Positions 17,989 through 28,121 of a stretch of 64,000 bases of DNA are shown here, in pieces. Where the stretch lies: the NCBI RefSeq assembly GCF_028369105.1, contig NZ_JAQNDO010000001.1, positions 8,402,501 through 8,466,500 of the forward strand. The letters are read 5' to 3'. How positions within the stretch are numbered: position 1 is the first letter of the stretch; each line of letters begins with the position of its first letter. Made by a program: the position numbers and the translations under genes. The notes beneath the pieces were generated by a model. It was not told where the DNA came from, made no database searches, and was given only the letters and a program-made list of their open reading frames with translations. The stretch is from Polyangium mundeleinium. Its GTDB lineage: Bacteria; Myxococcota_A; Polyangia; Polyangiales; Polyangiaceae.

Positions 17989-18813
17989 ATGGAACGGCTG
18001 CGCGTCCTCACGCTCAACATCTGGAACAAGAAAGGCCCCTGGGAGCGGCGGCTCGAGCTCATCCGCGAAGGGATCCGCCGCCTCTCGCCGGACGTCATCG
18101 GGCTGCAAGAGGTCATCCTCTACAACGATCGCACGCAGGCCGACGAGATCCGCGAGGGCCTCGGCTACGACGCCGCCTTCGGCATGGCCCACGATCTCGG
18201 CGACGGCATGCATTTCGGCAACGCCGTGCTCTCGCGCTTCCCGATCGAGAAACGCTCGGTGCTGCCGCTGCCCACGGCCGGCGACGAGGAGCGGCGCGCG
18301 CTGCTCCACGCGCGCATCCGCACGCCCGCGGGCTCCCTCCCGTTTTTCGTGACGCACCTCAACTGGAAGTTCCACGACGGCGTGGCGCGCGAAGCCCAGG
18401 TCCTCTCCATCGCCGAGCACGTGATGCACGAGGCCCCGGTCGGCGCGGATCTTCCTGCGGTGCTCGTCGGCGACTTCAACGCCGTGTCGCACTCGGCGGA
18501 GATGCGATTTTTGCTCGGGCTCCAGTCGCTCGGGGGCAAGAGCGTGCACTTCACCGACTGCTTCGAGCACCTCGGCGCGCCCCCGGGCAACACGTTCGAC
18601 TCGGAGAAGAACCCATACGCCGCGCTGACGCACGAGTTCCCGCGCCGCATCGATTACATCCTCGTGCGCGGGCCTGAGCTCGGCACGGGCCGCGGCAAGC
18701 CGCTCTCGGCGGAGGTCGTGATGACGGAGAACCAGGACGGCGTCGCGCCCTCCGATCACTACGGCGTGTTCGCGGAGATCAACGTCCGCGAGCTCGGCCA
18801 GCGACTGTACTAG
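17989..18813 (+). CDS. Endonuclease/exonuclease/phosphatase-fold protein
   Basis: Predicted 274 residues with a strong GGAAGGAGC ribosome-binding site. The EEP fold motifs are all present: L-N-I-W-N near residue 10, G-L-Q-E (metal-binding Glu), V-T-H-L-N-W near residue 122, G-D-F-N-A (metal/catalytic), R-I-D-Y-I and S-D-H-Y-G (catalytic His). No signal peptide. The family includes phosphodiesterases, DNases and sphingomyelinases, and substrate cannot be told here. Transcribed alone, convergent with the enoyl-CoA hydratase. Confidence 0.85.
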   Translation: MERLRVLTLNIWNKKGPWERRLELIREGIRRLSPDVIGLQEVILYNDRTQADEIREGLGYDAAFGMAHDLGDGMHFGNAVLSRFPIEKRSVLPLPTAGDEERRALLHARIRTPAGSLPFFVTHLNWKFHDGVAREAQVLSIAEHVMHEAPVGADLPAVLVGDFNAVSHSAEMRFLLGLQSLGGKSVHFTDCFEHLGAPPGNTFDSEKNPYAALTHEFPRRIDYILVRGPELGTGRGKPLSAEVVMTENQDGVAPSDHYGVFAEINVRELGQRLY

Positions 18814-18849
18814 AGCATCGATCGGGCGCCCCGGCGCGCGGGGCTCCGA

Positions 18850-19635
18850 TCACTTGCCCTGAAACGAAGGCTCGCGCTTCTCCATCCAGGCGAGCACGCC
18901 CTCCATGCAGTCGGCCGACTGCAGGAGCTTCACCTGCCCGGCCTTCTCGCGATCGAGCGCCTCGTCGATCGTGCTGCCGAGGCTCTTCCGGACGGCGCTC
19001 TTGATCTCGGCATACGCGAGCGGCGGCCCCTTCGCGAGGCGCGCGGCGAGCTTCATCGTCTCCCCGCGGAGCTCGGCCGACGGGAGGACGTGGTTCGCGA
19101 GGCCGAGCGAGACGGCGTGATCGGCCGTGATGCGATCGCCCGTCAGCATGATCTCCATCGCGCGCCCGAGGCCGACGAGGCGCGGGAGCCAGAACGAGCC
19201 ACCGCCGTCCGGCATGAGCCCGATCTTCACGAAGCGCTCCTCCAGGTAGGCGTCCTGGCCGAACATCCGAAGATCACACGCGAGCGCGAGATCACAGCCG
19301 AAGCCCACGGCCGGGCCCTCGACCATCGCGACGAACGGCTTCGGCGCGTTCACGATCGCGCGAATGATCCCGTGGTAGCGATCCATGATCGCGTCGAAGC
19401 CGCCCGCGGCCTGCAGGCTGCCCATCGCGTTCTTGAGATCCGCGCCCGCGCAGAACGCGCCGCCCGCGCCCGTCAGCACCACCGCGCGCACCGACGCGTC
19501 TGCGCCGAGCCGCGGCAACGTCTCGAGGAGCGCGCCGAGGAGCTCCGCGTCGAGCGCATTTTTCGCCCGGGGCCTGTTCAACGTGACGACGGCGACGGGG
19601 CCTTCGTGCTCGACCAAGAGGACCTGTTCGGACAT
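18850..19635 (-). CDS. Enoyl-CoA hydratase/isomerase family protein
   Basis: Predicted 261 residues, the usual crotonase length. It has G-A-G-G-A-F-C-A-G-A-D-L-K near residue 60, the CoA-binding/oxyanion region, and a V-E-G-P-A-V-G-F-G-C-D-L-A-L-A-C-D second oxyanion segment near 110. The Glu residues typical of hydratases are expected near 114 and 134; the second is E-E-R-F here. Likely acts on fatty-acyl-CoA or amino-acid-derived acyl-CoA. It follows the MazG gene by only 5 bp on the same strand, suggesting joint transcription. Confidence 0.85.
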   Translation of the reverse strand: MSEQVLLVEHEGPVAVVTLNRPRAKNALDAELLGALLETLPRLGADASVRAVVLTGAGGAFCAGADLKNAMGSLQAAGGFDAIMDRYHGIIRAIVNAPKPFVAMVEGPAVGFGCDLALACDLRMFGQDAYLEERFVKIGLMPDGGGSFWLPRLVGLGRAMEIMLTGDRITADHAVSLGLANHVLPSAELRGETMKLAARLAKGPPLAYAEIKSAVRKSLGSTIDEALDREKAGQVKLLQSADCMEGVLAWMEKREPSFQGK

Positions 19636-19640
19636 GCGCT

Positions 19641-20486
19641 TTACCTACCCGATTTCTTGGACTCCTCCCAGTAGACGTCGAGCTCCTGCAACGTGAGGTG
19701 ATCCTCCCCGCCCGGATCGGGCCAGCCGCCGTGGCGCTCGCGGACGCGGGCTTCGACGTGGTCGAAGCGGCGCGTGAACTTGTCGATCGTGCGACGCAGC
19801 GCGCTCTCGGCGTCCACGTTCACGTGCCGCGCGAGGTTCACCAGCGCGAAGAGCGCATCGCCGAGCTCCGCCTCGATCTCCCCGGCGTCGCCCGTCGCGA
19901 TCGCCTCGTCGAGCTCGCGGATCTCCTCGGCCACCTTGGCCCGTGATCCCGCGACGTCCGGCCAGTCGAAGCCCACGCGCGCGACCTTCTCCCCGATGCG
20001 CTGCGCCCGCACGAGCGCCGGCAAGCTGCGCGGCACGCCCGAGAGAATCCCTTGCTTGGGCTTGTCCGCGCGCTCTTTCGCCTTGATGAGCTCCCAGTTG
20101 CGCAAGACCTCGTCCGCGTCCTCGACCGTCGTGTCCGCGAAGACGTGCGGATGCCGCCGCACGAGCTTCTCGCAAATCGCGGCGACCACGTCGTCGGGAC
20201 CAAACGCCCCCTCCGCGCGCCCGAGCTCCGCCTGGAACACGACCTGCAGGAGCAGATCCCCGAGCTCGCCGCGCAGCTCGCCGCGATCCCCGGTGTCGAT
20301 CGCGTCGATCACCTCGCACGCCTCTTCGAGCACGTACTTGCGCAGCGTCTCGAACGACTGCTTTCGGTCCCACGGGCAGCCGTCCGGCGCGAGCAGGCGT
20401 TGCATGAGCTCGACGAGGCGGGGGAAGGTCTGACCACGCTGCTCTGCGAGCGGGGGGACGACGACAGGATCAAAAGGCCTGGCCAT
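19641..20486 (-). CDS. mazG: MazG-type nucleoside triphosphate pyrophosphohydrolase
   Basis: Predicted 281 residues from ATG 20486 (M-A-R-P-F-D). Two tandem MazG domains: the first has G-C-P-W-D-R-K-Q, L-E-E-A-C-E-V and E-L-G-D-L-L-L-Q-V-V-F; the second has R-V-G-F-D-W, K-V-A-E-E-I-R-E-L and E-L-G-D-A-L-F-A-L-V-N. The ExxE and ExxD metal-binding helices are intact in both. The enzyme hydrolyses (d)NTPs to NMP and PPi, cleaning the pool or lowering alarmone effects. An open frame upstream on the same strand (to 21659) is only a shadow of the opposite gene. Confidence 0.9.
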   Translation of the reverse strand: MARPFDPVVVPPLAEQRGQTFPRLVELMQRLLAPDGCPWDRKQSFETLRKYVLEEACEVIDAIDTGDRGELRGELGDLLLQVVFQAELGRAEGAFGPDDVVAAICEKLVRRHPHVFADTTVEDADEVLRNWELIKAKERADKPKQGILSGVPRSLPALVRAQRIGEKVARVGFDWPDVAGSRAKVAEEIRELDEAIATGDAGEIEAELGDALFALVNLARHVNVDAESALRRTIDKFTRRFDHVEARVRERHGGWPDPGGEDHLTLQELDVYWEESKKSGR

Positions 20487-20561
20487 GACGAACCCGTAGC
20501 ACGCGCGGCCTGCGCCGGCCGTCCTCCTTCCCTCGCCCGCGTCAGCCCGAGGCCGGTTAGC

Positions 20562-21728
20562 ATGCCGCGCGTGAACGCCTCGAAACGACCTTCGCCCGCG
20601 CCGGCACGCCCGTGGCGCTGGGCCATCCTCGTCGTCCTCGTCGCCCAGGCCGCGTTTCTCTTTTCCCGAACGCGCCAGGAGGAAGAGCGCGCCTGGGACC
20701 CGTTGCGAATGACAAACCCGGGCGTCCATCAACCGATGATCCAGGATCGGGGCATGCTCGGCACGCGCGCGCCTGCGCAGCCTGGGGATCTCGTGGTCTC
20801 GCAAGGCAAGGCGCTCGTCGCGGGCCTCGCGACCGACGGGAAACGTGTCTACTTCGGCGAGTCGCTGCTCGGGCAGCGGATCCTCTCGGTCCCCGTGATG
20901 GGCGGCGCGGAGACCCTTCTCGGATCGGGGCGCATGCCGCTCGACGTCGCGCTCGGCAAGGACGTGCTCGTCGTCGTGGATGGGGGCGGCCTCATGGTCG
21001 ACGGGCAAGGTACGATCACGGCTTTCCCGCTCGACGGATCGGGCGAGCCGCGCGTGCTCGCCTCGAGGATCGTGAATCCGACCGCGATGGCGATCTCTGC
21101 GACACACGTGTACTGGCTCGACGGGGGCAACGTGGATCGCGACTACGTCGACGGCTTCGTGGCGGGCGCGCCGCTCGCGGGCGGAGCGCACAAGGTGCTC
21201 GCGGCGGGCGAGCGCCAGCCGAACGGGCTCGCCGTGGACGCGACGCACGTGTACTGGTCGCGGCGCGACGTGTACAAGCAGGGCGAGGTCGTGCGGATGC
21301 CGATCGCGGGGGGCCCGATCGAGGTCGTCTCCCCCGGCCAGGATTGGGTCAAACGCATCACGATCGTCGGCACGGACGTGTACTGGATCTCGGCGAAGGA
21401 TCTCGCGGGCACGCGCGCCGTCGTGCGAAAGGCGCCCGTCAAAGGCGGCCCGGCGCTCGACGTGGCGGTCGCCGACACGCAAATGTGCGGGATGGCGATC
21501 GACGGCGACGCGGTCTACTGGACGGATCCGGGCAACGTCGGAGGAACGAACGCGAGCACGGGCGGGCGCATCCTGAAGCAGCGCCTCACGGGCGGTGAGC
21601 CGATCGTCCTCGCGAGCGGGCAGGATCGGCCGTGTTACATCGCGGTCGACGCGACGCACGTCTACTTCAGCACGCGGAGCCTGGAGCGGGTGAAGCGGGC
21701 GCCGAAGGACATCGCCTCGGTGCCCTGA
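20562..21728 (+). CDS. Membrane-anchored beta-propeller-like protein
   Basis: Predicted 388 residues from ATG 20562 (M-P-R-V-N; a GTG three codons on is possible). One N-terminal transmembrane helix (residues about 20-35, W-A-I-L-V-V-L-V-A), then repeats of about 45 residues each carrying a T-H-V-Y-W or D-V-Y-W motif (A-T-H-V-Y-W-L-D, A-T-H-V-Y-W-S-R, T-D-V-Y-W-I-S, D-A-V-Y-W-T-D, A-T-H-V-Y-F-S-T). Such V-Y-W repeats form a six- or seven-bladed propeller, as in DUF5050 proteins. Many copies are found in myxobacteria. No catalytic site seen. Divergent from mazG. Confidence 0.75.
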   Translation: MPRVNASKRPSPAPARPWRWAILVVLVAQAAFLFSRTRQEEERAWDPLRMTNPGVHQPMIQDRGMLGTRAPAQPGDLVVSQGKALVAGLATDGKRVYFGESLLGQRILSVPVMGGAETLLGSGRMPLDVALGKDVLVVVDGGGLMVDGQGTITAFPLDGSGEPRVLASRIVNPTAMAISATHVYWLDGGNVDRDYVDGFVAGAPLAGGAHKVLAAGERQPNGLAVDATHVYWSRRDVYKQGEVVRMPIAGGPIEVVSPGQDWVKRITIVGTDVYWISAKDLAGTRAVVRKAPVKGGPALDVAVADTQMCGMAIDGDAVYWTDPGNVGGTNASTGGRILKQRLTGGEPIVLASGQDRPCYIAVDATHVYFSTRSLERVKRAPKDIASVP

Positions 21729-21731
21729 GGC

Positions 21732-21757
21732 GCCCCTCTCCCGCGCGGGAGAGGGGC
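21732..21757. repeat. 26-bp palindrome, dispersed REP-like repeat (copy 1)
   Basis: GCCCCTCTCCCGC followed immediately by its exact complement, then C-CTGGGGGTGAGG up to about 21770. The same family occurs in opposite orientation at 60807-60844. It sits 3 bp past the propeller gene stop, between convergent genes, where it may act as a bidirectional terminator. Confidence 0.8.
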
Positions 21758-21779
21758 CTGGGGGTGAGGACGTCGTCCT

Positions 21780-22418
21780 CTACAGCGTCTTGGCGAGCTC
21801 GGCGGCGCGCCCGACGGCCGCGTCGAGCGCCTCTTTCCCGACCTTCGGGCCCATGAGGCCCATCGGCTCGGCGATGATCTCGTGGAACGGGCCGAGGCCC
21901 ATGAGCCCGAGGATCGTCTTCAGGTAGGGGACTTGAAAATCCCAGGACGCGAACGGCGAGCCCGGCGGATACGCGCCGTCACGCGAGACGAGCAGGACGA
22001 CGGGGCGCCCGCCGAGCAGGCCCTTGAACTCGCCCTTTTGGACCTCGAACGTGAGGCGCGCCTGCACGACCGCGTCGATCCAGCGCTTGAGCTGCCACGG
22101 GATCGAGAGGTTCCACATGGGCGTGGAGAGCACGATCAGGTTCGCCTGGTGGAGCTGATCGGTCCACCGGCTGAGCGCGTTCCAGCGCGTGGCCATCTCC
22201 TCGTCGAGGTTGCCCTCGCCGTACAGCATCTCGAACTTGGTCTGGACGTCCCACTCGTCCCAGGCCGGCAGCTTCTCCGCGTCCTTCACGAGGTCGACCT
22301 CGACGCGGTGCGCGTCGGGGTTCTTTTCCAGATAAGCGCTGAAAAACGCATCACGAAGCTTGCGCGTCCGCGAGCGCTCGGCCCGCGGAAGCGCGAACAA
22401 GTCCAGCACGATCCCCAT
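21780..22418 (-). CDS. AzoR-like FMN-dependent NADH-azoreductase / flavodoxin-fold oxidoreductase
   Basis: Predicted 212 residues, the size of AzoR-type flavoenzymes. Flavodoxin-like fold with a shortened N-terminal phosphate loop (L-P-R-A-E-R-S-R-T-R), S-T-P-M-W-N-L-S-I-P-W near residue 98 (FMN-binding P-M-x-N-F-x-x-P-x-x-L-K of AzoR), L-K-R-W-I-D-A-V, and a later S-R-D-G-A-Y-P-P-G-S turn. The family reduces quinones, azo dyes and nitro compounds using NADH and FMN. No operon partner; convergent with the beta-propeller gene. Confidence 0.8.
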   Translation of the reverse strand: MGIVLDLFALPRAERSRTRKLRDAFFSAYLEKNPDAHRVEVDLVKDAEKLPAWDEWDVQTKFEMLYGEGNLDEEMATRWNALSRWTDQLHQANLIVLSTPMWNLSIPWQLKRWIDAVVQARLTFEVQKGEFKGLLGGRPVVLLVSRDGAYPPGSPFASWDFQVPYLKTILGLMGLGPFHEIIAEPMGLMGPKVGKEALDAAVGRAAELAKTL

Positions 22419-22469
22419 GACGTTTTTCTCTTCCCCTTGTTCGCGAGATTCGCGAGGCGAGCCCGACGG

Positions 22470-23075
22470 TCAGGCGACGGCCGCCCACTCGACGTCGAAC
22501 TCGAGCTGCGATCCTTGCGCGCCGGAGGTGCTCCGGAGACCTCGCGCCAGGTTGCGCACGCCCGCGAGCAGCGGCTCGTTCGACGTGGAGAGCCACGCGC
22601 CGCCAATCGCCACCTGCCCGTCGATGTGCACGCGGAAGCTCACCTTCTCGCGCGCCGCCGAGATCTCGAACGTGCCGGCGCCGCGCGTGAGCGCGAAGCG
22701 GGCCAGGTCCGAGACGGCCGACTGCAGGAGCATGCCTCGGTTCCACTCCATCCCGAGGTAGACACAGAGGTACCGGACGTAGTTGCGCAGCGTGATCACC
22801 GAGATGTCGTCCTTCACGACGATCGTCTTCATCGGCTTCGGCACGGCGCCCATCTCGCGGAGCAGCTTGCGCTCGAGCTCGGTGGCCTCTTCCACGCTGA
22901 GCTCGCGGAGGTTGCGCACGAGGAAGCTGATCAGGCTCGCCTTGCCTTCGGAATCCAGCGCGTCGACGTCCTTGTCGGCACGCGCTCCCAGTACCTCCAC
23001 AGCGGCGTCGAGAGACGAGGCATCGACGTACTTCGTCGCCACTCGCCGCGCTGCCTGGGAAAAGCTCACACCCAT
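22470..23075 (-). CDS. Degenerate RsbT/HATPase-like protein of unknown function
   Basis: Predicted 201 residues. The segment I-V-V-K-D-D-I-S-V-I-T-L-R-N near residue 85 followed by L-L-Q-S-A-V-S-D-L-A-R-F resembles the start of the anti-sigma/RsbT-type histidine-kinase-like ATPase fold (normally D-I-V-x-A-R ... T-A-V-S-E-L-A-R-N). The ATP-binding Asn of that helix is replaced (F at the end of L-A-R-F) and the later D-x-G-x-G box is not seen, so ATP binding is doubtful. The N-terminal 70 residues are helical and unassigned. A regulatory or scaffold role is inference. Confidence 0.55.
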   Translation of the reverse strand: MGVSFSQAARRVATKYVDASSLDAAVEVLGARADKDVDALDSEGKASLISFLVRNLRELSVEEATELERKLLREMGAVPKPMKTIVVKDDISVITLRNYVRYLCVYLGMEWNRGMLLQSAVSDLARFALTRGAGTFEISAAREKVSFRVHIDGQVAIGGAWLSTSNEPLLAGVRNLARGLRSTSGAQGSQLEFDVEWAAVA

Positions 23076-23275
23076 GGTGTACTCCCTAGGTCCGTTCTAT
23101 TTCGGGATTCAACGAGGCTACGACAGATTCCATCACCCGTAAAGCAAACGGGCTCGTGTGTCCGTCCTGGCCGTTTCGACGGGCGATCCCGATGCGTAAG
23201 GCGACCCTGTCCTCGCGGTAACTTTTGTTCGCTCCCTTGCCGCTCCGTCTCGCGCGCACTAACCACGACGCCATC

Positions 23276-24463
<1,188 letters not shown>

Positions 24464-24512
24464 ATCGACCGCGCTTGACGTCTCGCGGTCCCACGCGCAC
24501 ATCGCTGGGACC

Positions 24513-25907
24513 GTGTTCGAAAAGATCCTCATCGCCAACCGCGGCGAGATCGCCTGCCGCGTCGCCCGCACCTGCAAACGCCTCGGGATTGCCGTCGTCG
24601 CCGTCTACTCGGACGCCGACGCGAACGCCCCGCACGTCCGCATGGCCGACGAAGCCGTGCGGATCGGACCGCCGCCCGTCAAGGACAGCTATCTCTCGAT
24701 GGACGCGGTCATCGCCGCGGCCAAGCAGACCGGCGCGCGCGCGATCCACCCCGGCTACGGCCTGCTCAGCGAGAAAGAGGCCTTCTGCCGCGCCGTGAAC
24801 GACGCCGGCATCGTCTTCATCGGCCCGCGCCCCGAGGCGCTCGACGCCTTCGGCGACAAGATCAAGGCGCGCGAGGTGGCCAAGCGCGTCGGCGTCTCGC
24901 CGCCGCCGGGCACGGACGGGCCGATCGCCGCGGACGACGTGGAGTTCGCCACGCGCGAGGCCGAGCGCATCGGCCTGCCGATCCTGGTCAAGGCCGCGGG
25001 CGGCGGCGGCGGCATCGGGATGCAGATCGTCGAGGACCTCGGAAAACTCCCGCGCGCGCTCACGGCTTGCTCGGATCGCGGCAAGAGCGCGTTTGGCGAC
25101 GCGCGCGTTTACCTCGAGCGGTACATGCGCGCGCCCAAGCACATCGAGGTGCAGATCCTGGCCGACACGCACGGCAACGTGGTCGCGCTCGGCGAGCGCG
25201 AGTGCAGCGTGCAGCGCCGGCACCAGAAGATCGTGGAGGAGAGCCCCTCGCCGGCGCCGTTTTTCCAGGGCGAAGCGGGCGAGGCCAAACGGAAGGATCT
25301 CTTCGAGCAGGCCAAGCGGATCGTGCAGAGCGTCGGGTACGTCGGCGCCGGCACGGTCGAGTTCGTCGCTTCGGGCGACGGTGAAATCTTCTTCCTCGAG
25401 GTCAACGCGCGGCTCCAGGTCGAGCACTGCGTGACCGAGATGGTCTGGGGGATCGACCTCGTCGAGCAGCAGATCCGCGTCGCCGCCGGGGAGCGCCTCG
25501 CGCCCGAGGTGCTCGCGGCCGAGGGGCGAGGGCACTCGATCGAGGCGCGCGTCTACGCCGAGGATCCTGCGAAAAAGTTCGCCCCGCAGCCCGGGCGTAT
25601 CGCCAAGCTCGTGTGGGCTCCGGCCGGCGGGGATTTGCGGATCGAGACCGGGGTCGAGGAGGGCTCGGAGGTCACGCCCTTCTACGATCCGATGATCGCC
25701 AAGGTCGTCGCGTCCGGCCGGAGCCGCGCCGAGGCGATCGCCCGGCTCGACGAGGCGCTCGCCCTGACCACGCTCGAGCTCGTGGGGCCTGCCGGGCAGG
25801 CGGCGACGAACCTGCCGTTCCTGCGCCAGGTGCTGGCGTCGGAGGCGTTCGTGGGCGGCCGGTACGACACGCTCTTCGCGGAGGCGCTCGCGAAAGAGAA
25901 GCGGTGA
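24513..25907 (+). CDS. Biotin carboxylase (acetyl/acyl-CoA carboxylase subunit, no fused biotin carrier)
   Basis: Predicted 464 residues from GTG 24513 (V-F-E-K-I-L-I-A-N-R-G-E), with a CTGGGA 6 nt upstream. This is the ATP-grasp biotin carboxylase that charges biotin with CO2: I-A-N-R-G-E-I-A, K-A-A-G-G-G-G-G-I-G-M (ATP lid), E-R-E-C-S-V-Q-R-R-H-Q-K (catalytic), E-V-N-A-R-L-Q-V-E-H and the C-terminal domain. It ends at about 464 residues, so unlike propionyl- or pyruvate carboxylase it lacks a biotin-carrier domain; that partner and the carboxyltransferase are not adjacent. Could be an accC-type or a separate acyl-CoA carboxylase subunit. Confidence 0.88.
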   Translation: MFEKILIANRGEIACRVARTCKRLGIAVVAVYSDADANAPHVRMADEAVRIGPPPVKDSYLSMDAVIAAAKQTGARAIHPGYGLLSEKEAFCRAVNDAGIVFIGPRPEALDAFGDKIKAREVAKRVGVSPPPGTDGPIAADDVEFATREAERIGLPILVKAAGGGGGIGMQIVEDLGKLPRALTACSDRGKSAFGDARVYLERYMRAPKHIEVQILADTHGNVVALGERECSVQRRHQKIVEESPSPAPFFQGEAGEAKRKDLFEQAKRIVQSVGYVGAGTVEFVASGDGEIFFLEVNARLQVEHCVTEMVWGIDLVEQQIRVAAGERLAPEVLAAEGRGHSIEARVYAEDPAKKFAPQPGRIAKLVWAPAGGDLRIETGVEEGSEVTPFYDPMIAKVVASGRSRAEAIARLDEALALTTLELVGPAGQAATNLPFLRQVLASEAFVGGRYDTLFAEALAKEKR

Positions 25908-25923
25908 TACAACTCTCCGCACG

Positions 25924-27726
25924 ATGACCGACCTCCTCCCGCGCGCCCAACGCTGGCTCGAAGCCGACCCCGATCCCGAGACCCGCGCCGAGCTCACCCG
26001 CCTGACGGAGCTCGCCTCCTCCGCCGAAGATCCGGCGCAGAAGGCGAGCGCGCTACGGGAGCTCGCCGAGCGCTTCGCGGGCCCGCTCGAGTTCGGCACG
26101 GCTGGGCTCCGAGGCGTCATCGGCGCGGGCGAGACGCGCATGAACCGCGCGGTCGTATTGCGGACGTCGGCCGGGCTCGCGCGGTATCTCCTCGCGGCGG
26201 ACGAGGCTGCCGCGCGCGCGCGAGGGGTCGTGATTGGCTACGACGGCCGGCGGATGAGCCGCGAGTTCGCCGAGGACACCGCGTGCACCCTCGCCGCGGC
26301 GGGCATCCCGGCGATCCTCTCGCCGATCCCCTGCCCCACGCCCGTCACGGCGTACGCGGTGAATGAGCTCGGGGCTGTGGCCGGCGTCATGATCACGGCC
26401 AGCCACAACCCGCCCGAGTACAACGGCTACAAGGTCTACTGGGGCAACGGCGCGCAGATCATCCCGCCGCACGACAAGGGCATCGCGGCCGCGATCGACG
26501 CTTCCCCGGCGGCGAAGGACGTGCCTCGGATGGACCTCGACGAGGCCCGCGCGAAGGGGCTCGTTCGTTCGTTCCCGAACGATCTCGACGATCGGTATCT
26601 TGCCGCGATCGCCGCGCTCTCCGTGCGGGGCGACGGGGATCGTTCGCTCGCGATCGTGTACACGCCGCTGCACGGCGTGGGGAATCGGCTCGTGCGGGCG
26701 GCGCTCGCGGCGGCGGGGTTTTCCCGGGTCACGACCGTGCCCGAGCAGGCGGAGCCGGACGGCGCGTTCCCGACCGTGGCGTTCCCGAACCCCGAGGAGA
26801 AGGGCGCGATGGATCTGTCCTTCGCGCTCGCGGAGCGTGAGGGCGCGACGCTCATCCTGGCGAACGATCCCGACGTCGATCGCCTCGCCGTCGCCGTGCG
26901 CCGCCCCGAGGGCGGATACACGCAGCTCACGGGCAACCAGGTCGGCACGCTGCTCGGCCATTACCTGCTCACGCGCACGCCGGCTTGTTTGTCGGACGAT
27001 GCCCCTGTCGAGGGCGCTCAGAAGAAGCTCGTGATCGCGTCGATCGTCTCGTCGCCCATGCTTGGCGCGATCGCGCGCGCGCACGGGGTTCGGTACGAGG
27101 AGACGCTGACCGGCTTCAAGTGGATCGCGAATCGCGCGATGGATCTCGAACGCGCGGAGGGCGCGGCGTTCGTCTTCGGGTACGAGGAGGCGCTCGGGTA
27201 CACGGTGGGCACGCTCGTGCGTGACAAGGATGGCATTGGCGCGGCGCTCGTCTTTGCCGAGCTCGCGAGCGTGATTCAGGCCGGCGGCAAGAGCGTGCTC
27301 GACGAGCTCGAAGCCCTCTCGCGCCGGTATGGCCTCTACGCGAGTGGGCAGCGCTCGGTGACCTTGCCGGGCACCGAGGGCGTTGCGCAGATCCAGGCCG
27401 CGATGGATCGGCTGCGTGCGTCGAAGCCCTCGCGCGTTGGCGCGCTCGCCGTGCTTGCGCTCTCGGATTTCCAGGCGCAGGTCCGCACGTTCCCGGACGG
27501 CCGCACCGAGCCGCTCACGCTCCCGAAGAGCAACATGATCGCGCTGGATCTCGAGGGTGGCAGCCGCATCATCGCGCGACCGAGCGGGACCGAGCCCAAG
27601 ATCAAATTCTACTTCGACATCCGCGAGCCCATCACGCCGGGCGAGGCCATCTCCGCGGCCGAAGAACGCGCGAAGACGCGCATGACCGACCTCGAAAAAG
27701 CGCTCTCCGCCCTCGTCGGCATCTGA
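25924..27726 (+). CDS. Alpha-D-phosphohexomutase (phosphoglucomutase/phosphomannomutase-like)
   Basis: Predicted 600 residues, the longer class that includes phosphoglucomutase/glucose-1,6-bisphosphate-type enzymes. F-G-T-A-G-L-R-G starts the fold; M-I-T-A-S-H-N-P carries the phosphoserine; N-D-P-D-V-D-R-L is the Mg site; G-Y-E-E-A-L-G-Y reads the sugar; R-P-S-G-T-E-P-K near the C-terminus binds phosphate. It interconverts hexose 1- and 6-phosphates. It begins 16 bp after the biotin carboxylase gene on the same strand, so they may be co-transcribed though they belong to different pathways. Confidence 0.9.
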   Translation: MTDLLPRAQRWLEADPDPETRAELTRLTELASSAEDPAQKASALRELAERFAGPLEFGTAGLRGVIGAGETRMNRAVVLRTSAGLARYLLAADEAAARARGVVIGYDGRRMSREFAEDTACTLAAAGIPAILSPIPCPTPVTAYAVNELGAVAGVMITASHNPPEYNGYKVYWGNGAQIIPPHDKGIAAAIDASPAAKDVPRMDLDEARAKGLVRSFPNDLDDRYLAAIAALSVRGDGDRSLAIVYTPLHGVGNRLVRAALAAAGFSRVTTVPEQAEPDGAFPTVAFPNPEEKGAMDLSFALAEREGATLILANDPDVDRLAVAVRRPEGGYTQLTGNQVGTLLGHYLLTRTPACLSDDAPVEGAQKKLVIASIVSSPMLGAIARAHGVRYEETLTGFKWIANRAMDLERAEGAAFVFGYEEALGYTVGTLVRDKDGIGAALVFAELASVIQAGGKSVLDELEALSRRYGLYASGQRSVTLPGTEGVAQIQAAMDRLRASKPSRVGALAVLALSDFQAQVRTFPDGRTEPLTLPKSNMIALDLEGGSRIIARPSGTEPKIKFYFDIREPITPGEAISAAEERAKTRMTDLEKALSALVGI

Positions 27727-27759
27727 CCTGCCATCGGTCTCATCTGGGAAGCGCCGCCG

Positions 27760-27873
27760 CCGGGGCGCCGCCCCGGACCCCGCGAGGGGCTGTCCGCCCC
27801 CTCGACCCCGGACCAGCCAGGGGCTGGACCCAGGGTTGAAAAACTGCGCGGTGCGCAGTTTTTCAAACAGGCC
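27760..27873 (+). repeat. Left arm of the inverted repeat
   Basis: Contains, in order, a CCGGGG..CCCCGG palindrome, a GAGGGG..CCCCTC stem, a CCAGCC..GGCTGG stem, and a perfect 14-bp stem (27836-27866) around a 3-nt loop, reading TTGAAAAACTGCGC then GGT. Its complement forms the right arm at 28482-28592 with a few mismatches, mostly in loops (GGT here, GGA there). Confidence 0.85.
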
Positions 27874-28000
27874 GACGAAGAAGCCGGGGTGCCAGCAGAG
27901 GCCGCAGCGCTGACAGGTCGGCGGCCAACGCCTCGTCGCATGACGTCGTGTCGTGACGTGATGGCCTCAAGTGCCAAACAGCACGGCTCCGTCCCACCAC

Positions 28001-28064
28001 GTGATGGAGCCGTAGGTCTTCGGTGATGGGGCCGTAGGTCTAAGGCGATGAGCCTATGGTCTCC
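28001..28064. repeat. 22-bp direct repeats, three copies
   Basis: GTGATGGAGCCGTAGGTCTT (28001), GTGATGGGGCCGTAGGTCTA (28023) and a degenerate third copy at 28045 recur every 22 bp. Period 22 does not preserve frame, so it is non-coding. Confidence 0.75.
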
Positions 28065-28121
28065 CGCATCGTGCCCATCTCTCGACGCCACGAGCCCGCC
28101 GCGCCTTCCATCGCCCCCGTT

